Shown one piece after another: positions 54,416 to 64,000 of a DNA stretch of 64,000 nucleotides. The DNA lies in contig NZ_LVEN01000027.1 of NCBI RefSeq assembly GCF_001686925.1, positions 868,001 to 932,000 of the forward strand, written 5' to 3'. Made by a program: the position numbers and the translations under genes. This stretch comes from Flavobacterium piscis (GTDB lineage Bacteria; Bacteroidota; Bacteroidia; Flavobacteriales; Flavobacteriaceae). Under the pieces are notes generated by a model. The model saw only the letters and a list, made by a program, of their open reading frames with translations. It made no database searches and was not told where the DNA came from. Numbering within the stretch: the first letter of the stretch is position 1; each line of letters starts with the position of its first letter.

Positions 54416-56158
54416 TTACTCTTTAGACAATATCAATTCCTTGATGTATTTTACCGGAGCACTTCCAAAACTTAGGAATTTTTCGTGGAATTTTTTCAGG
54501 TTGAATTTATCTCCTTCTTTCTTTTTAAGTTCTTCTCTTAGGTTGTAAATTTCAGTATATCCTGTAAAATAAGAACATAATTGTACTTGAGATAAAGTAA
54601 CACGTCTCCATTTCCCATCTGCTTCTGCTTGTTGCTGAAAAGCTTCTTTGGTCAATAGATCGATTGCAGCTTCTTTAGACATGTTTTTAGTGTGAACACT
54701 AATGTCAAGAATGGTGTTGCAAGTGGCTCTTAAATTCCATTTGTAGTACATCAACCACATTTCATCAGAATTTTTATAACCACTTTCCAGCATCATTTTC
54801 TCAGCATACACTGCCCATCCTTCAACCATTGCACCATTTCCTAAAATAGATTTAATGATACTTGGCGATTGATTGCTGTAAACTAGTTGAGTGTAATGTC
54901 CGGGAACAGCTTCGTGAATATTTAAAATCTGAAGAATATAATCGTTGTATTCGCGTAAATAACTTTCTGCATTTTCAGCAGTCCATCCTGTCATACTTCC
55001 CACATTATAATAAGTGTTAGCATTTTTATCATAAGGTCCAGGCGCAGAAATAGAAGCTCCTGCAACTCCCGCCATATAAGCTGGTTCTTTACGAACAACA
55101 AGTGGTTTTGATGGATCGATGTACAATAAATCTTTTGCTTTTACATACGCCGTTAATTCCGGAATTTGTTTCTCAATTTCAGACTGAAACTTTTCCGGAG
55201 TCGTGTGTTGTAAAGAAATTTTATCAATAACTTGTTTGATTAATTCCAGTTTATTTGTTGGTTTTGCTTCGGTTCCTTTGTATTTAGTCCAAAGTTTGTC
55301 AGCCAAAACAAACATTTTATCGTGTAAGTCTTTTTTGTGATCGTTTGCCACTTTAAAAATCTCATCAGCAGTATAGCTTGACTGAATATCAAAATTGAAT
55401 TTTTTAGCATATAATGCAGATCCTAATCTAAAAGAGCGCGGCGTTTTGTTCGGTAAGTTTTTCAACCAGTCAGCGTAATCTGTAATTGCTTTTTTAGCTG
55501 TTTTTGCTTTGTCAAGCATTTCTTTTTTCTCAGCTTCGCTTAATTTACTTTGTTTTAAAGCAGCAGCTAAATCTGTATCAAAAACAGATGAACCACCTAA
55601 ATTTTGTGCAATTGCAAGCTCAGTATGCTCAACAGTTGGATTTTTGATATTCTTTTTGGCAGCTTCATAATAAGCCGGAACATTGTTCATTTTAGCATTA
55701 AAAGCACGCAAACGAACTTCTAAAGAATCGTATTTTCCATTTAAAATCTCAGCAAAAGATCCGCATACATTATATTCAGAAGGATTCCATTCAGATGATT
55801 TTAATTCTTTTATACTAAAAATAGTAGCTTCAAGCTGATTTTTAATCATTTGAAAATCGGTCTTGTTGTTGTCAGACAAATTTTCAACATTGTATTGTTT
55901 TAAAGAATCTAATTGTGCGTTGACAAAATCAAGCTGTATTTTTTCTCCGTTAGCATCCGGAATCGACAAAATACTATCGTATTTATGATACCCAACACCA
56001 GAAGCCCAACCCGGATTAATTTTCCACAAAGAGGTTACAAAACCATCTTTATACTTGTCAAATTTTCCATCTAAAGCTTTATCTTCGTTAGACTTACCAC
56101 TTTTATTACAGGAAAAAAGAAGCGAAATCGCAAAAATTGAAACAAACAGTTTTTTCAT
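54416..56158 (-). CDS. DUF885 lipoprotein, putative metallopeptidase
   Basis: The 580 aa lipoprotein has lipobox LFSC (Cys17) and a DUF885 domain with the HExxxxH-like motif NIHEAVPGHYTQLVY (about 410) and a downstream Glu in MVEGWAVYAEKMM. The fold is all-alpha like M32 carboxypeptidases. Members are probable zinc peptidases at the outer or inner membrane. It is downstream of, and 68 bp from, the E1 fusion gene in the same orientation. Confidence 0.88.
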   Translation of the reverse strand: MKKLFVSIFAISLLFSCNKSGKSNEDKALDGKFDKYKDGFVTSLWKINPGWASGVGYHKYDSILSIPDANGEKIQLDFVNAQLDSLKQYNVENLSDNNKTDFQMIKNQLEATIFSIKELKSSEWNPSEYNVCGSFAEILNGKYDSLEVRLRAFNAKMNNVPAYYEAAKKNIKNPTVEHTELAIAQNLGGSSVFDTDLAAALKQSKLSEAEKKEMLDKAKTAKKAITDYADWLKNLPNKTPRSFRLGSALYAKKFNFDIQSSYTADEIFKVANDHKKDLHDKMFVLADKLWTKYKGTEAKPTNKLELIKQVIDKISLQHTTPEKFQSEIEKQIPELTAYVKAKDLLYIDPSKPLVVRKEPAYMAGVAGASISAPGPYDKNANTYYNVGSMTGWTAENAESYLREYNDYILQILNIHEAVPGHYTQLVYSNQSPSIIKSILGNGAMVEGWAVYAEKMMLESGYKNSDEMWLMYYKWNLRATCNTILDISVHTKNMSKEAAIDLLTKEAFQQQAEADGKWRRVTLSQVQLCSYFTGYTEIYNLREELKKKEGDKFNLKKFHEKFLSFGSAPVKYIKELILSKE

Positions 56159-56226
56159 AAGTTAATTTTTTAATGGTTTAAAGATAAAAAAAATGTTCTT
56201 TCTTCAAAACTATTTGCCATTTGTAA

Positions 56227-58203
56227 TTAATATTTCAATAAATCTAATAAAACTTTCTCGAAACGATTTTTAGGTAAAAACTGATCTTCTAATGCTTTTG
56301 TAAACGGAATTGGCGAATCTAAACTTGCTACTCTTTTTACCGGAGCATCCAGATATTCAAAACATTCCTCCATAATTAAAGCCGAAATATCGCTTGCAAT
56401 TCCTCCAAACAAAGTATCTTCCTGATAAATAATTACTTTTCCTGTCTTTTTTACAGAAGCAAAAATAGTCTCGGTATCCAAAGGCTGTAAAGTTCTTAAA
56501 TCAATTAAATCAGCCGAGATTTCAGGATTATTGGACAAAGTTTCTAAAGCCCAGTGCACCGGCGCGCCAAAAGCAATAATAGTAACCTGATTTCCTTCTT
56601 TTAATAAAGCTGCTTTTCCTAATGGAATGGTATAATAATCAACAGGAACATCCTGATAAACGCTGCGATACAATTGTTTATGTTCGAAAAATAAAACCGG
56701 ATTAGGGTCATTTATAGAACTATTCAATAATCCTTTTGCATCATACGGAAAAGCCGGGTAAACAACTTTTAAACCTGGAGTTTTGGTAAACCAGGCTTCG
56801 TTGGTCTGGGAGTGAAATGGTCCGGCCTGAGTTCCTCCGCCGCAAGGCATACGAACGACAACATCGGCATTTTCGCCCCAGCGGTAATGAGATTTTGCCA
56901 ATAAATTGACAATTGGGTTAAATCCTGTAGAAACAAAATCAGCAAATTGCATTTCAACAATAGCCTTGTAACCGTTTATAGATAAGCCCATTGCGGTCGA
57001 AACCACAGCACTTTCGCAAATTGGCGTATTTCGCACGCGATCTTTACCAAACAAATCAACAAAACCATCTGTAATTTTAAAGGCACCGCCATATTCTGCA
57101 ATATCCTGCCCCATTATGATCAGTTTTCCATAGCGTTTCATAGATTGCTCTAAACTATATCTGATAGCGTCTATAAAACGTATATTTTTAACTTCTTCTG
57201 TCGGATTAACTTCTTCATGCTCATAAGGTTTATAAACATCATCTAATTCTCCACTATAAGTTGGTATAATTTCAGGTTCGGCATTGGCAATGGCTAAATT
57301 TTCGTCGATTTCCTGTTTGATTTCAGCGTGTAATTGCTCGTCAAATTGGGCTGTAAGAACGCCAATTTCAGTTAAGTAATTTCTGTAATTACTTACCGGA
57401 TCTTTGGCTGCCCATTCGTCCATTAATTCCTGCGGAACATATTTGGTACCACTTGCCTCTTCGTGTCCGCGCATTCTAAAAGTTTTAAATTCTAATAAAA
57501 CCGGATGCGGATCTTTTTGCATGTCTTCTTTTAACTGAGATAGTTTATTGAACACTTCAACGATATTATTTCCGTCAATGATGTAGCTTTCAATGCCATA
57601 ACCAATGCCTTTATCGGCTAAATTTTCGCATAAATACTGTTCATTAGTAGGCGTCGAGAGTCCGTAACCATTGTTTTCTATGATAAACATTACTGGCAAT
57701 TTCCAAACGGCAGCGATATTCAGGGCTTCATGAAAATCGCCCTCACTTGTTGCGCCTTCTCCCGTAAAAACCGCCGTGACCTTTTTGTTGTTTTGAAGTT
57801 TGTCGGCTAACGCTATTCCGTCTGCGATTCCTAATTGCGGACCAAGATGCGAAATCATTCCAATGATTTTATATTCCTGAGTTCCAAAGTGAAAACTACG
57901 GTCGCGCCCTTTTGTAAAACCATTTGCTTTTCCTTGCCATTGCGAGAATAATCGGTGCAACGGAATGTCACGGGTCGTAAATACTCCTAAATTCCGGTGC
58001 ATTGGCAACACATACTCAGTATCATCTAAAACAGCGGTAACTCCTACTGCGATTGCTTCCTGCCCTATTCCGGAAAACCATTTGGAAACTTTTCCCTGTC
58101 GAATCAGGATCAGCATTTTTTCTTCGATCAGCCTGGGTTTGAGTATTTTTTTATATAAATCTAATAATTGAGCATCAGTAAGGTTTTGTCTGTAAAAGAT
58201 CAT
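56227..58203 (-). CDS. 2-oxoacid dehydrogenase E1, fused alpha and beta subunits
   Basis: The 658 aa protein has E1-alpha at about 1-310, with TPP motif FTGEGATSEGDFHEALN and NNGYGLST, and E1-beta at about 335-658, with GQDIAEYGGAFKITDG and RMPCGGGTQAGPFHS. The fused form is typical of branched-chain or broad-range 2-oxoacid dehydrogenases in Bacteroidota. It would act with separate E2 and E3, not in this window. Substrate is likely branched-chain 2-oxoacids. Confidence 0.92.
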   Translation of the reverse strand: MIFYRQNLTDAQLLDLYKKILKPRLIEEKMLILIRQGKVSKWFSGIGQEAIAVGVTAVLDDTEYVLPMHRNLGVFTTRDIPLHRLFSQWQGKANGFTKGRDRSFHFGTQEYKIIGMISHLGPQLGIADGIALADKLQNNKKVTAVFTGEGATSEGDFHEALNIAAVWKLPVMFIIENNGYGLSTPTNEQYLCENLADKGIGYGIESYIIDGNNIVEVFNKLSQLKEDMQKDPHPVLLEFKTFRMRGHEEASGTKYVPQELMDEWAAKDPVSNYRNYLTEIGVLTAQFDEQLHAEIKQEIDENLAIANAEPEIIPTYSGELDDVYKPYEHEEVNPTEEVKNIRFIDAIRYSLEQSMKRYGKLIIMGQDIAEYGGAFKITDGFVDLFGKDRVRNTPICESAVVSTAMGLSINGYKAIVEMQFADFVSTGFNPIVNLLAKSHYRWGENADVVVRMPCGGGTQAGPFHSQTNEAWFTKTPGLKVVYPAFPYDAKGLLNSSINDPNPVLFFEHKQLYRSVYQDVPVDYYTIPLGKAALLKEGNQVTIIAFGAPVHWALETLSNNPEISADLIDLRTLQPLDTETIFASVKKTGKVIIYQEDTLFGGIASDISALIMEECFEYLDAPVKRVASLDSPIPFTKALEDQFLPKNRFEKVLLDLLKY

Positions 58204-58316
58204 TTGGTTCTTGGTTTTAGTGTTTCAAATATAGAAAAATATAACAATTTTATTCGTTTTTGTTATAATTTTTTAATTTTAATATAACTTTTAAAATTCA
58301 AATCTAAAATATTCTC

Positions 58317-58324
58317 TACCTTTG
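58317..58324 (+). promoter_or_regulatory. -7 box of the 2OG oxygenase gene
   Basis: TACCTTTG matches TAnnTTTG, 52 nt before the start. Confidence 0.5.
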
Positions 58325-58376
58325 TTACTGAAAGGCTTTAATACCACCTTTTATCCTATAAATAAAAATGTAAAGT

Positions 58377-59327
58377 ATGCAAAACATTCCTAGTGTAGAC
58401 TTACGTGATTTCCTTTCGGACGACCCGAAACGTAAACAAAAATTTGTAAATGAAATCGGCAGTGCATTTGAAAACATTGGCTTCGTAGCCCTAAAAGGTC
58501 ATTTTTTAGATGATCAGTTAGTAGACGAGCTTTATAGCGAAATTAGAAAATTTTTCGCTTTGCCAGTAGAAACTAAGCATAATTATGAGATTCCCGGAAT
58601 TGGCGGGCAAAGAGGTTATGTGTCTTTTGGAAAAGAACATGCCAAAGGACGTAAAGAAGGAGATTTGAAAGAATTCTGGCATTTTGGTCAGTATGTTGAT
58701 GCAGCTTCTAAGTATGCTTCAGAATATCCTGAAAATGTTGAAGTAAAAGAATTACCCCGTTTTAATGTTGTAGGTAAAGAAGCGTATCAAATGCTTGAAA
58801 AAACAGGCGTTTATGTATTGAGAGCTTTGGCTTTGCATTTGGGTTTAGATGAGTTTTATTTTGACCAATATGCAAAAGAAGGAAACTCTATTTTAAGACC
58901 AATTCATTATCCACCAATTACTTCTGAGCCGGAAAACGCGATTCGTGCAGCAGCTCACGGAGATATTAACCTGATTACTCTTTTGATGGGAGCTCAGGGT
59001 AAAGGATTACAGGTTCAGAATCACGATGGCGAATGGATTGATGCTATCGCTGAAGACGATCAATTGGTTATTAATGTGGGAGATATGTTGTCAAGACATA
59101 CCAACAACAAATTAAAATCTACGATTCACCAAGTGGTAAACCCACCAAGAGAATTATGGGGAACTTCACGTTATTCTATTCCGTTTTTTATGCATCCTGT
59201 TAGCGATATGCGTCTGGATTGTTTAGAAAATTGTATTGATGCCGAGAATCCTAAAAAATTCGAAGATATTACTGCGGGAGACTATTTGTACGAACGTTTA
59301 GTAGATTTGGGATTAATAAAAAAATAA
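58377..59327 (+). CDS. 2-oxoglutarate/Fe(II) oxygenase, isopenicillin N synthase family
   Basis: The 316 aa protein has the N-terminal DIOX_N segment (SVDLRDFLSD) and a C-terminal double-stranded beta helix with HGD near 199 (AAHGDINLITLLMG) and a distal His in STIHQVVNP, followed by 2OG-binding RYSIPFF. The substrate is unknown. Close relatives are common in Bacteroidota. Confidence 0.9.
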   Translation: MQNIPSVDLRDFLSDDPKRKQKFVNEIGSAFENIGFVALKGHFLDDQLVDELYSEIRKFFALPVETKHNYEIPGIGGQRGYVSFGKEHAKGRKEGDLKEFWHFGQYVDAASKYASEYPENVEVKELPRFNVVGKEAYQMLEKTGVYVLRALALHLGLDEFYFDQYAKEGNSILRPIHYPPITSEPENAIRAAAHGDINLITLLMGAQGKGLQVQNHDGEWIDAIAEDDQLVINVGDMLSRHTNNKLKSTIHQVVNPPRELWGTSRYSIPFFMHPVSDMRLDCLENCIDAENPKKFEDITAGDYLYERLVDLGLIKK

Positions 59328-59441
59328 CTTTTTAAATTCCAAATATTAAAAAATTCCAAATTCCAAACTTTGATTGGAATTTGGAATTTAATTTTTAAAA
59401 ACATTATATAATTGGGATTTATTCTTTAGCATAAAAAATTT

Positions 59442-59774
59442 ATGGACTTACAAGATCAATTAAAAAACTTATTCCCGGATCACATCGAATCTAATGAGCC
59501 GGAAGAAGTTCAGGAACAGGATCATGTGCTTTACATTCAAAAAGAGCCTATGATTTGTAAATTCGAAAAACGAAAAGGAAAAGCTACTACAATTATCGAA
59601 GGTTACGAAGGATCTGACGAAGATTTTAAAATTTTGGCCAAAGAAATTAAAACAAAATTAAGTGTTGGCGGCACTTTTAAAGATGCTTCGATTATCATTC
59701 AAGGCGATTATCGTGATAAAATAATGGCGATTTTAAAAGAAAAAGGATTTAAAACAAAACGTGTTGGAGGGTGA
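59442..59774 (+). CDS. SUI1/eIF1-family translation factor (YciH-like)
   Basis: The 110 aa protein has the SUI1 fold from about residue 30: CKFEKRKGKATTIIEGYEG, LAKEIKTKLSVGGTFKD, and IIQGDYRDKIMAILKEKGFK. The bacterial homologue YciH influences initiation fidelity. Independent transcription unit. Confidence 0.92.
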   Translation: MDLQDQLKNLFPDHIESNEPEEVQEQDHVLYIQKEPMICKFEKRKGKATTIIEGYEGSDEDFKILAKEIKTKLSVGGTFKDASIIIQGDYRDKIMAILKEKGFKTKRVGG

Positions 59775-60092
59775 TAATTGTAGATTTATGATTTTAGATT
59801 AATGTATTGTGGATAATTTAACCGCAAAGAGCGCTAAGAATTTTAACTGTTAGTTTTATATAAAAACACAAAGAACGCAAAGCTTTGGCTTATAATTGTT
59901 AGATTTCTAGTTTTAAACCAAGCGATAGTGAATAAGCCAACCAATTTATAAAAAGCAAGTTTTCGAAAAAATCTTAAAAATAAAAACCTGTGACAATCCG
60001 TTTAATCCGTGGGCAAAAAAAGTTTGCGCCCTACAGAAAACCTAAGAGCCTTAGTCACTCAGAACCTTAGAACCTTAGAACCTCAAAAAAAA
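59775..60092. repeat. Word-repeat spacer upstream of the nucleoside phosphorylase
   Basis: The gap of 318 bp contains CGCAAAGAGCGCTAAG, AACGCAAAGC and AACCTTAG words (CAGAACCTTAGAACCTTAG near 60059-60079). An upstream in-frame start at 60009 for the next gene falls in this repeat and was rejected. No other gene seen. Confidence 0.55.
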
Positions 60093-60962
60093 ATGATACA
60101 AAATTCAGAATTAATACTTAATCCAGACGGAAGCGTTTATCACTTAAACCTCCTTCCGGAGCATATAGCAAATGATATAATTTTTGTGGGAGACCAAAAC
60201 AGAGTCGAAAAAATCACTCAGTTTTTTGATTCGATTGAATATTCTACTCAAAAAAGAGAATTTAAAACGCAAACCGGAATCTACAAAGGAAAAAGAATAT
60301 CGGTAATGTCAACCGGAATTGGTCCTGACAATATTGATATTGTGGTGAATGAATTAGATGCTTTGGTGAATATCGATTTAAAAACACGTCAACCAAAAGA
60401 AGAATTGACTTCTTTAAATATTATCAGAATTGGAACTTCGGGTTCTCTACAGGCTGATATTCCTGTGGATAGTTTTGTGATGTCTAAATTTGGGTTAGGA
60501 TTAGACAACATGCTTCGCTCCTATTTGATTGATGAAGTTTCGAATGCAGCGATCGAAGATGCTTTTGTACACCATACTAATTGGGATATTAAAAAAGGAA
60601 GACCTTATGCTATCGCTTGTTCTGAAGCATTAGAAAAAATAATCGAATCGGATAAAATATTCAAAGGAATTACAGCAACTGCCGGAGGTTTTTACGGACC
60701 ACAAGGACGCGTATTGCGTTTGAATATTCAGGACGAAGAATTAAACAGTAAAATGGATAATTTTAGTTTTAATGACGAAAGAATTACTAACTTAGAGATG
60801 GAAACTGCTGCAATTTATGGTTTATCTGCACTTTTAGGACATAAAGCATTGTCATTGAATGCTATTATTGCCAACCGTGCAACCGGAACTTTTAGTGAAG
60901 ATCCGTACAAAGCAGTTGATGAATTGATTACGTATACATTGAATAAATTGGCTCAGCAATAA
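60093..60962 (+). CDS. Nucleoside phosphorylase
   Basis: The 289 aa protein starts MIQNSELILNPDGSVYHLNL and belongs to the PNP/UDP family, most like uridine phosphorylase: VGDQNRVEKI, VMSTGIGPDNIDIV, RIGTSGSLQADIP (phosphate site) and NLEMETAAIYGL. Cleaves nucleosides with phosphate for pyrimidine or purine salvage. Confidence 0.9.
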   Translation: MIQNSELILNPDGSVYHLNLLPEHIANDIIFVGDQNRVEKITQFFDSIEYSTQKREFKTQTGIYKGKRISVMSTGIGPDNIDIVVNELDALVNIDLKTRQPKEELTSLNIIRIGTSGSLQADIPVDSFVMSKFGLGLDNMLRSYLIDEVSNAAIEDAFVHHTNWDIKKGRPYAIACSEALEKIIESDKIFKGITATAGGFYGPQGRVLRLNIQDEELNSKMDNFSFNDERITNLEMETAAIYGLSALLGHKALSLNAIIANRATGTFSEDPYKAVDELITYTLNKLAQQ

Positions 60963-61002
60963 TTAGGGAATTAGTCAACTAGAAAATGAGATAATTAGAG
61001 AA

Positions 61003-61479
61003 ATGGCAGAAGACACACATAAAAAAATATTATTTAAATATTACAGTACCTACTTAGAAGAAATTGTTTCAGAAACAATGTGGGCAGAAATTATAGATTT
61101 AGAGAAAGGGTATTTTAAATTAGATAATATCCCGTTTTTTGGGCCTTTGATTGCAACCGATGATATTTTTCGTGCTGAATATGATGAAAATGAGAAAACG
61201 TTCATGCACAAAGAGACAATAGAAAGCTCAGGAAATTCGATTGTGCAGGTTTTAGTACTGGAAAAAGAGTTTGATGCGGCAATTATCAGAGAAAAACTGA
61301 AAGCTATCAATTGTATATCAGAGGTTTTGAATGATACTTTTTTTGCTGTTGAAATCGTGAGAAATACAGATTATTCATTAGTAAAAAGCATTTTAAACGA
61401 ATACGAATCGCAGTCAATAATAGAATTTGCAGAACCTTGTCTCTCTGAAAAACACAGAACAGATTTATTGAAAAATTAG
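61003..61479 (+). CDS. DUF4265 protein
   Basis: The 158 aa soluble protein has the family pattern ETMWAEIIDLEKGYFKLDNI and PFFGPLIATDDIFRAEYDEN. Function unknown. Located between the nucleoside phosphorylase and the substrate-binding-like gene. Confidence 0.78.
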   Translation: MAEDTHKKILFKYYSTYLEEIVSETMWAEIIDLEKGYFKLDNIPFFGPLIATDDIFRAEYDENEKTFMHKETIESSGNSIVQVLVLEKEFDAAIIREKLKAINCISEVLNDTFFAVEIVRNTDYSLVKSILNEYESQSIIEFAEPCLSEKHRTDLLKN

Positions 61480-61540
61480 ATAATTAAGATTAAAAAAACT
61501 AAACTTTAGAATACGCTTACCAAACTTAAACTTAACTAAA

Positions 61541-62392
61541 ATGAAAACTGTAAAAATTGTTGGTGTTCCCGAACACTTCAATTTGCCATGGCATTTATGC
61601 ATCGAAAATGGCGAATTTGAAGCAGAAAACATTGATTTGCAATGGAAGAATATTCCTGAAGGAACCGGTAAAATGTGTCAGATGCTTCGTGATGGCGAAG
61701 CGGATATTGCGGTAATTCTAACCGAAGGAATTGTAAAAGATATTGTGGCAGGAAATCCAAGTAAAATTGTTCAGATTTATGTGCAATCACCTTTGATCTG
61801 GGGAATTCATGTTGCTGCAAAATCAGATTTTCATACAGTAAAAGACCTTAAGGATAAAAAAGTAGCCATTTCAAGATTAGGTTCAGGATCGCAATTAATG
61901 GCGTATGTTAACGCACATGAGAATGGCTGGAAAACAGATGATTTGCAATTTGAAATCATTAATACCATCGACGGAGCTGTAGAAGCCCTGACAAAAGGAA
62001 CTGCAGATTATTTTATGTGGGAACGTTTTATGACCAAACCACTTGTAGATCAGGGAATTTTCAGAAGAGTTGGCGACTGCCCTACTCCATGGCCGTCATT
62101 TGTAATTACCGTTCGTGATGAATTCCTGAAAAAGAACCCAAAAATTGTCGAGAAAATATTAGAAATTATAAACAAAACAACGCACGATTTTACTCAAATT
62201 CCAAATATAGACAAAACATTATCAGAGCTTTTCAATCAAAAAATTGAAGATATTCAGGAATGGCTAAAACTGACACAATGGTCTCAGAAGAATTTAAGTG
62301 AAAAAGCATTCATTAAAATTCAAAATCAGTTATTTGATCTGGGAATTATTGATAAAAAAAGTACTTTTGTTGAAACGGTAAAAGCGCTTTAA
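61541..62392 (+). CDS. Cytosolic substrate-binding-like protein
   Basis: The 283 aa protein of periplasmic-binding-protein type 2 fold starts MKTVKIVGVPEHFNLPWHLC without a signal peptide or lipobox. It contains GEADIAVILTEGIVKDIVAG and LKDKKVAISRLGSGSQLMAYV. Relatives are linked to NMT1/thiamine-type uptake, but no permease or ATPase gene is adjacent. It could be a cytosolic sensor or binding protein. Confidence 0.78.
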   Translation: MKTVKIVGVPEHFNLPWHLCIENGEFEAENIDLQWKNIPEGTGKMCQMLRDGEADIAVILTEGIVKDIVAGNPSKIVQIYVQSPLIWGIHVAAKSDFHTVKDLKDKKVAISRLGSGSQLMAYVNAHENGWKTDDLQFEIINTIDGAVEALTKGTADYFMWERFMTKPLVDQGIFRRVGDCPTPWPSFVITVRDEFLKKNPKIVEKILEIINKTTHDFTQIPNIDKTLSELFNQKIEDIQEWLKLTQWSQKNLSEKAFIKIQNQLFDLGIIDKKSTFVETVKAL

Positions 62393-62412
62393 ATACTTGC
62401 TTTTGAATTCTT

Positions 62413-63345
62413 ATGATAAAATTCCCTAAAATTGACTTTCCGCAATTAAAATCCAAACTACAGGTGAAATCTCCCTGGGACAGGATTATTATTATGCTGT
62501 TGAGTCTTTTGATTACCATACCGATTTTTATCATACTGCATCAAAACCTGATCGATTTAGAATGGGCTTTTAATCTCGATCGTGTATTTATTTTCATATT
62601 TGTTTTTGCTGCGATTTCCTTTTTGTTAATGTACCTGCGAACCATTATTATTTTATGTATCGCGGTTTATATATTGGTTTTAATTTACGGAAGTGTTATA
62701 GGTAATTATGGCTTTAGTGAAATTTCTGAAGATTATAATTCGATGATTTATACCATGTCTGATAATCCTTTTCCGCAGGATATTATTGTGGCAAAGCTGC
62801 TTCCGTTTCCTAATAAGTCAAAGATTATCAATGCTATCGAGTATCAAAATCCAAAGGTTCGAAATTTTGCCATAATGGCTACGACAAAGCATTTTAAAGG
62901 CATAAAAGGATATTCTGATTACAGAACCATTATTCAGTGTTTTGCTGTATTCAAAGAGATTAATAGCCGTTGGAATTATGTAAACGATCCCAAAGAAGGC
63001 GATTATATCGCGACGGCGAGCGAATCCTTAGAATATTTTTCGGGTGATTGTGATGATCACTCTATCTTAATGGCGGCTGCAATTCGCTCTATTGGCGGCA
63101 CTCCAAGGCTAATTCATACAAAAGGTCATATTTATCCTGAAATTCTAATTGGTACTACGATCGATCTGGAAAAAGTAAATTACTTAATAAAGAATGTGCT
63201 TTTTGTAAAAGAAAGTTATAAAAAGAAGATTCATTATCATATTGATGAACGCGGTCAGATTTGGATGAATCTTGATTATACAGCAAAATATCCCGGCGGA
63301 CCATTTATGTACGAAGAGATTTTGGGAGCTTTGACTTTGAAATAG
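62413..63345 (+). CDS. Transglutaminase-like membrane protein
   Basis: The 310 aa protein has three TM segments (about 25-44, 55-76, 78-98) and a C-terminal transglutaminase-like domain. Catalytic-type Cys is in YFSGDCDDHSILMAAAIRSI (about 214-220) and His in IHTKGHIYPEILIG. Often part of a membrane protease or maturation system; role unknown. Confidence 0.82.
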   Translation: MIKFPKIDFPQLKSKLQVKSPWDRIIIMLLSLLITIPIFIILHQNLIDLEWAFNLDRVFIFIFVFAAISFLLMYLRTIIILCIAVYILVLIYGSVIGNYGFSEISEDYNSMIYTMSDNPFPQDIIVAKLLPFPNKSKIINAIEYQNPKVRNFAIMATTKHFKGIKGYSDYRTIIQCFAVFKEINSRWNYVNDPKEGDYIATASESLEYFSGDCDDHSILMAAAIRSIGGTPRLIHTKGHIYPEILIGTTIDLEKVNYLIKNVLFVKESYKKKIHYHIDERGQIWMNLDYTAKYPGGPFMYEEILGALTLK

Positions 63346-63554
63346 GTTTTTTTTTTAAAGCTACTGAGAGGCTAAGGTTCTAAGGTACTAAGGTTTTGGG
63401 AGAAGTTTTTTTTAGTATTGTGTTTTTGCTCACCTATTTTACGGATTGAACGGGTTTACTCGTGTTTTTTTAAAATTTCAATCTCAAGTTCTTAGTATAA
63501 TTCAAAAAAGCCAGATCACAAATTTTCTAATAAAATTATTCTTATCATAGGGAA

Positions 63555-63598
63555 GCACAGCAATGCGTCTTACACATGTAGTAGACGCACTGCTGTGC
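63555..63598. repeat. Inverted repeat of the GCACAGCAGTGCGTCT type
   Basis: GCACAGCAATGCGTCT (63555-63570) and AGACGCACTGCTGTGC (63583-63598) with one wobble. Dispersed-type repeat in a 446 bp gap (63346-63791) that otherwise holds AAGGTTCTAAGG words and no gene. Confidence 0.75.
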
Positions 63599-63791
63599 GT
63601 CTCTACGATAAATACGGATAATTTAAAAATTAAATAACATAATCATCACTGAGTCAGTAAACTAAAATTATAAATCAAAAAATATAATTTTGTAAGTATA
63701 ATTACCGATTAATTTGTAAATATTTGATTTTTAGATTTTTAATTAAAAATATTTTTGTAATTTTCTGAGGTCTAACTTTAATCGCAAAATC

Positions 63792-64000
63792 ATGAAAAAA
63801 TCTAAATTATTTATCTTCGGAATTGTATTATTGGCAGTATTAATGGTTTCATGTCATAAAGGGCGCAATAAATTGGTAAACTCCTGGAAAATCACCGCTG
63901 TTGAACCAAAAATGCCGCTTTCTGATTCTTTAAAAAATGTTATTCTTACTCAGGGTCAGCTTACTTTTACTGAAGATGGACATGTGACGGGATATTTACA
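63792..64000 (+). CDS. Lipoprotein, N-terminal part (truncated by window edge)
   Basis: The ORF starts MKKSKLFIFGIVLLAVLMVSC with a lipobox (MVSC, Cys21) and continues HKGRNKLVNSWKITAVEPKM. Open to the window end. The WKI...F TEDG pattern resembles lipocalin-like small lipoproteins. Confidence 0.7.
   Translation, partial: MKKSKLFIFGIVLLAVLMVSCHKGRNKLVNSWKITAVEPKMPLSDSLKNVILTQGQLTFTEDGHVTGYL

Overview
The window is AT-rich chromosomal DNA from a member of the Bacteroidota, most likely Flavobacterium. The evidence is the gene content (fused E1 alpha-beta 2-oxoacid dehydrogenase, NIPSNAP gene inside the his operon, DUF885 lipoprotein, GG-leader peptide), promoter boxes of the TAnnTTTG type, lipoprotein signals ending in S-C, and intergenic repeats of a kind common in flavobacteria.

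Layout: 1-865, the 5' part of an LtaS-like sulfatase (minus strand). 1066-3129, a two-component system. 3230-11648, a histidine operon, hisG-D-C-B-H-A-(NIPSNAP)-F-IE, preceded by a His-rich leader peptide and an attenuator. 11779-17300, secreted proteins, an M1 aminopeptidase, a six-cysteine GG-leader peptide and a helical-repeat protein. 17450-25742, leuA-leuB, then an Ile/Val-rich leader peptide with attenuator, then ilvD-B-N-C. leuC and leuD are not in the window. 26231-28141, acs. 28449-30964, a DnaQ-fold protein that lacks catalytic residues, paired with a CNB-CBS-DUF294 protein.

The standout is 31274-39316, an 8.0 kb element between two dif-like sites that share a 16 bp core. It carries a rolling-circle initiator, a tight plus-strand cluster of small membrane and beta-rich proteins, a capsid candidate resembling PM2-type double-jelly-roll proteins, a membrane-anchored muralytic-type protein, and three accessory genes. 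It has no integrase, transposase, packaging ATPase or Zot. I read it as a provirus of a membrane-containing ssDNA phage, resembling Flavobacterium phage FLiP, that integrates at dif through the host XerCD. Rep is flanked by an 8+8 bp hairpin upstream and a 10-bp-phased TAGGGAA array downstream. Nearby genes point right on the left side of the dif site and mostly left on the right side, as expected near a replication terminus.

39444-64000 is ordinary chromosome: two secreted proteins (one a paralogue of an accessory gene in the element), a Bcr/CflA transporter, NDH-2, a GNAT protein, two helicases, an MscS channel, a frameshifted thioesterase, a Crp/Fnr regulator with an alcohol dehydrogenase preceded by a candidate operator, a DUF885 peptidase, the E1 fusion, a 2OG oxygenase, SUI1, a nucleoside phosphorylase, DUF4265, a cytosolic substrate-binding-like protein and a transglutaminase-like membrane protein. 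Intergenic gaps across the window are filled with palindromic word-repeat sequences and at least two copies of a structured repeat of about 80 bp. No tRNA, rRNA, IS element or CRISPR array was seen.
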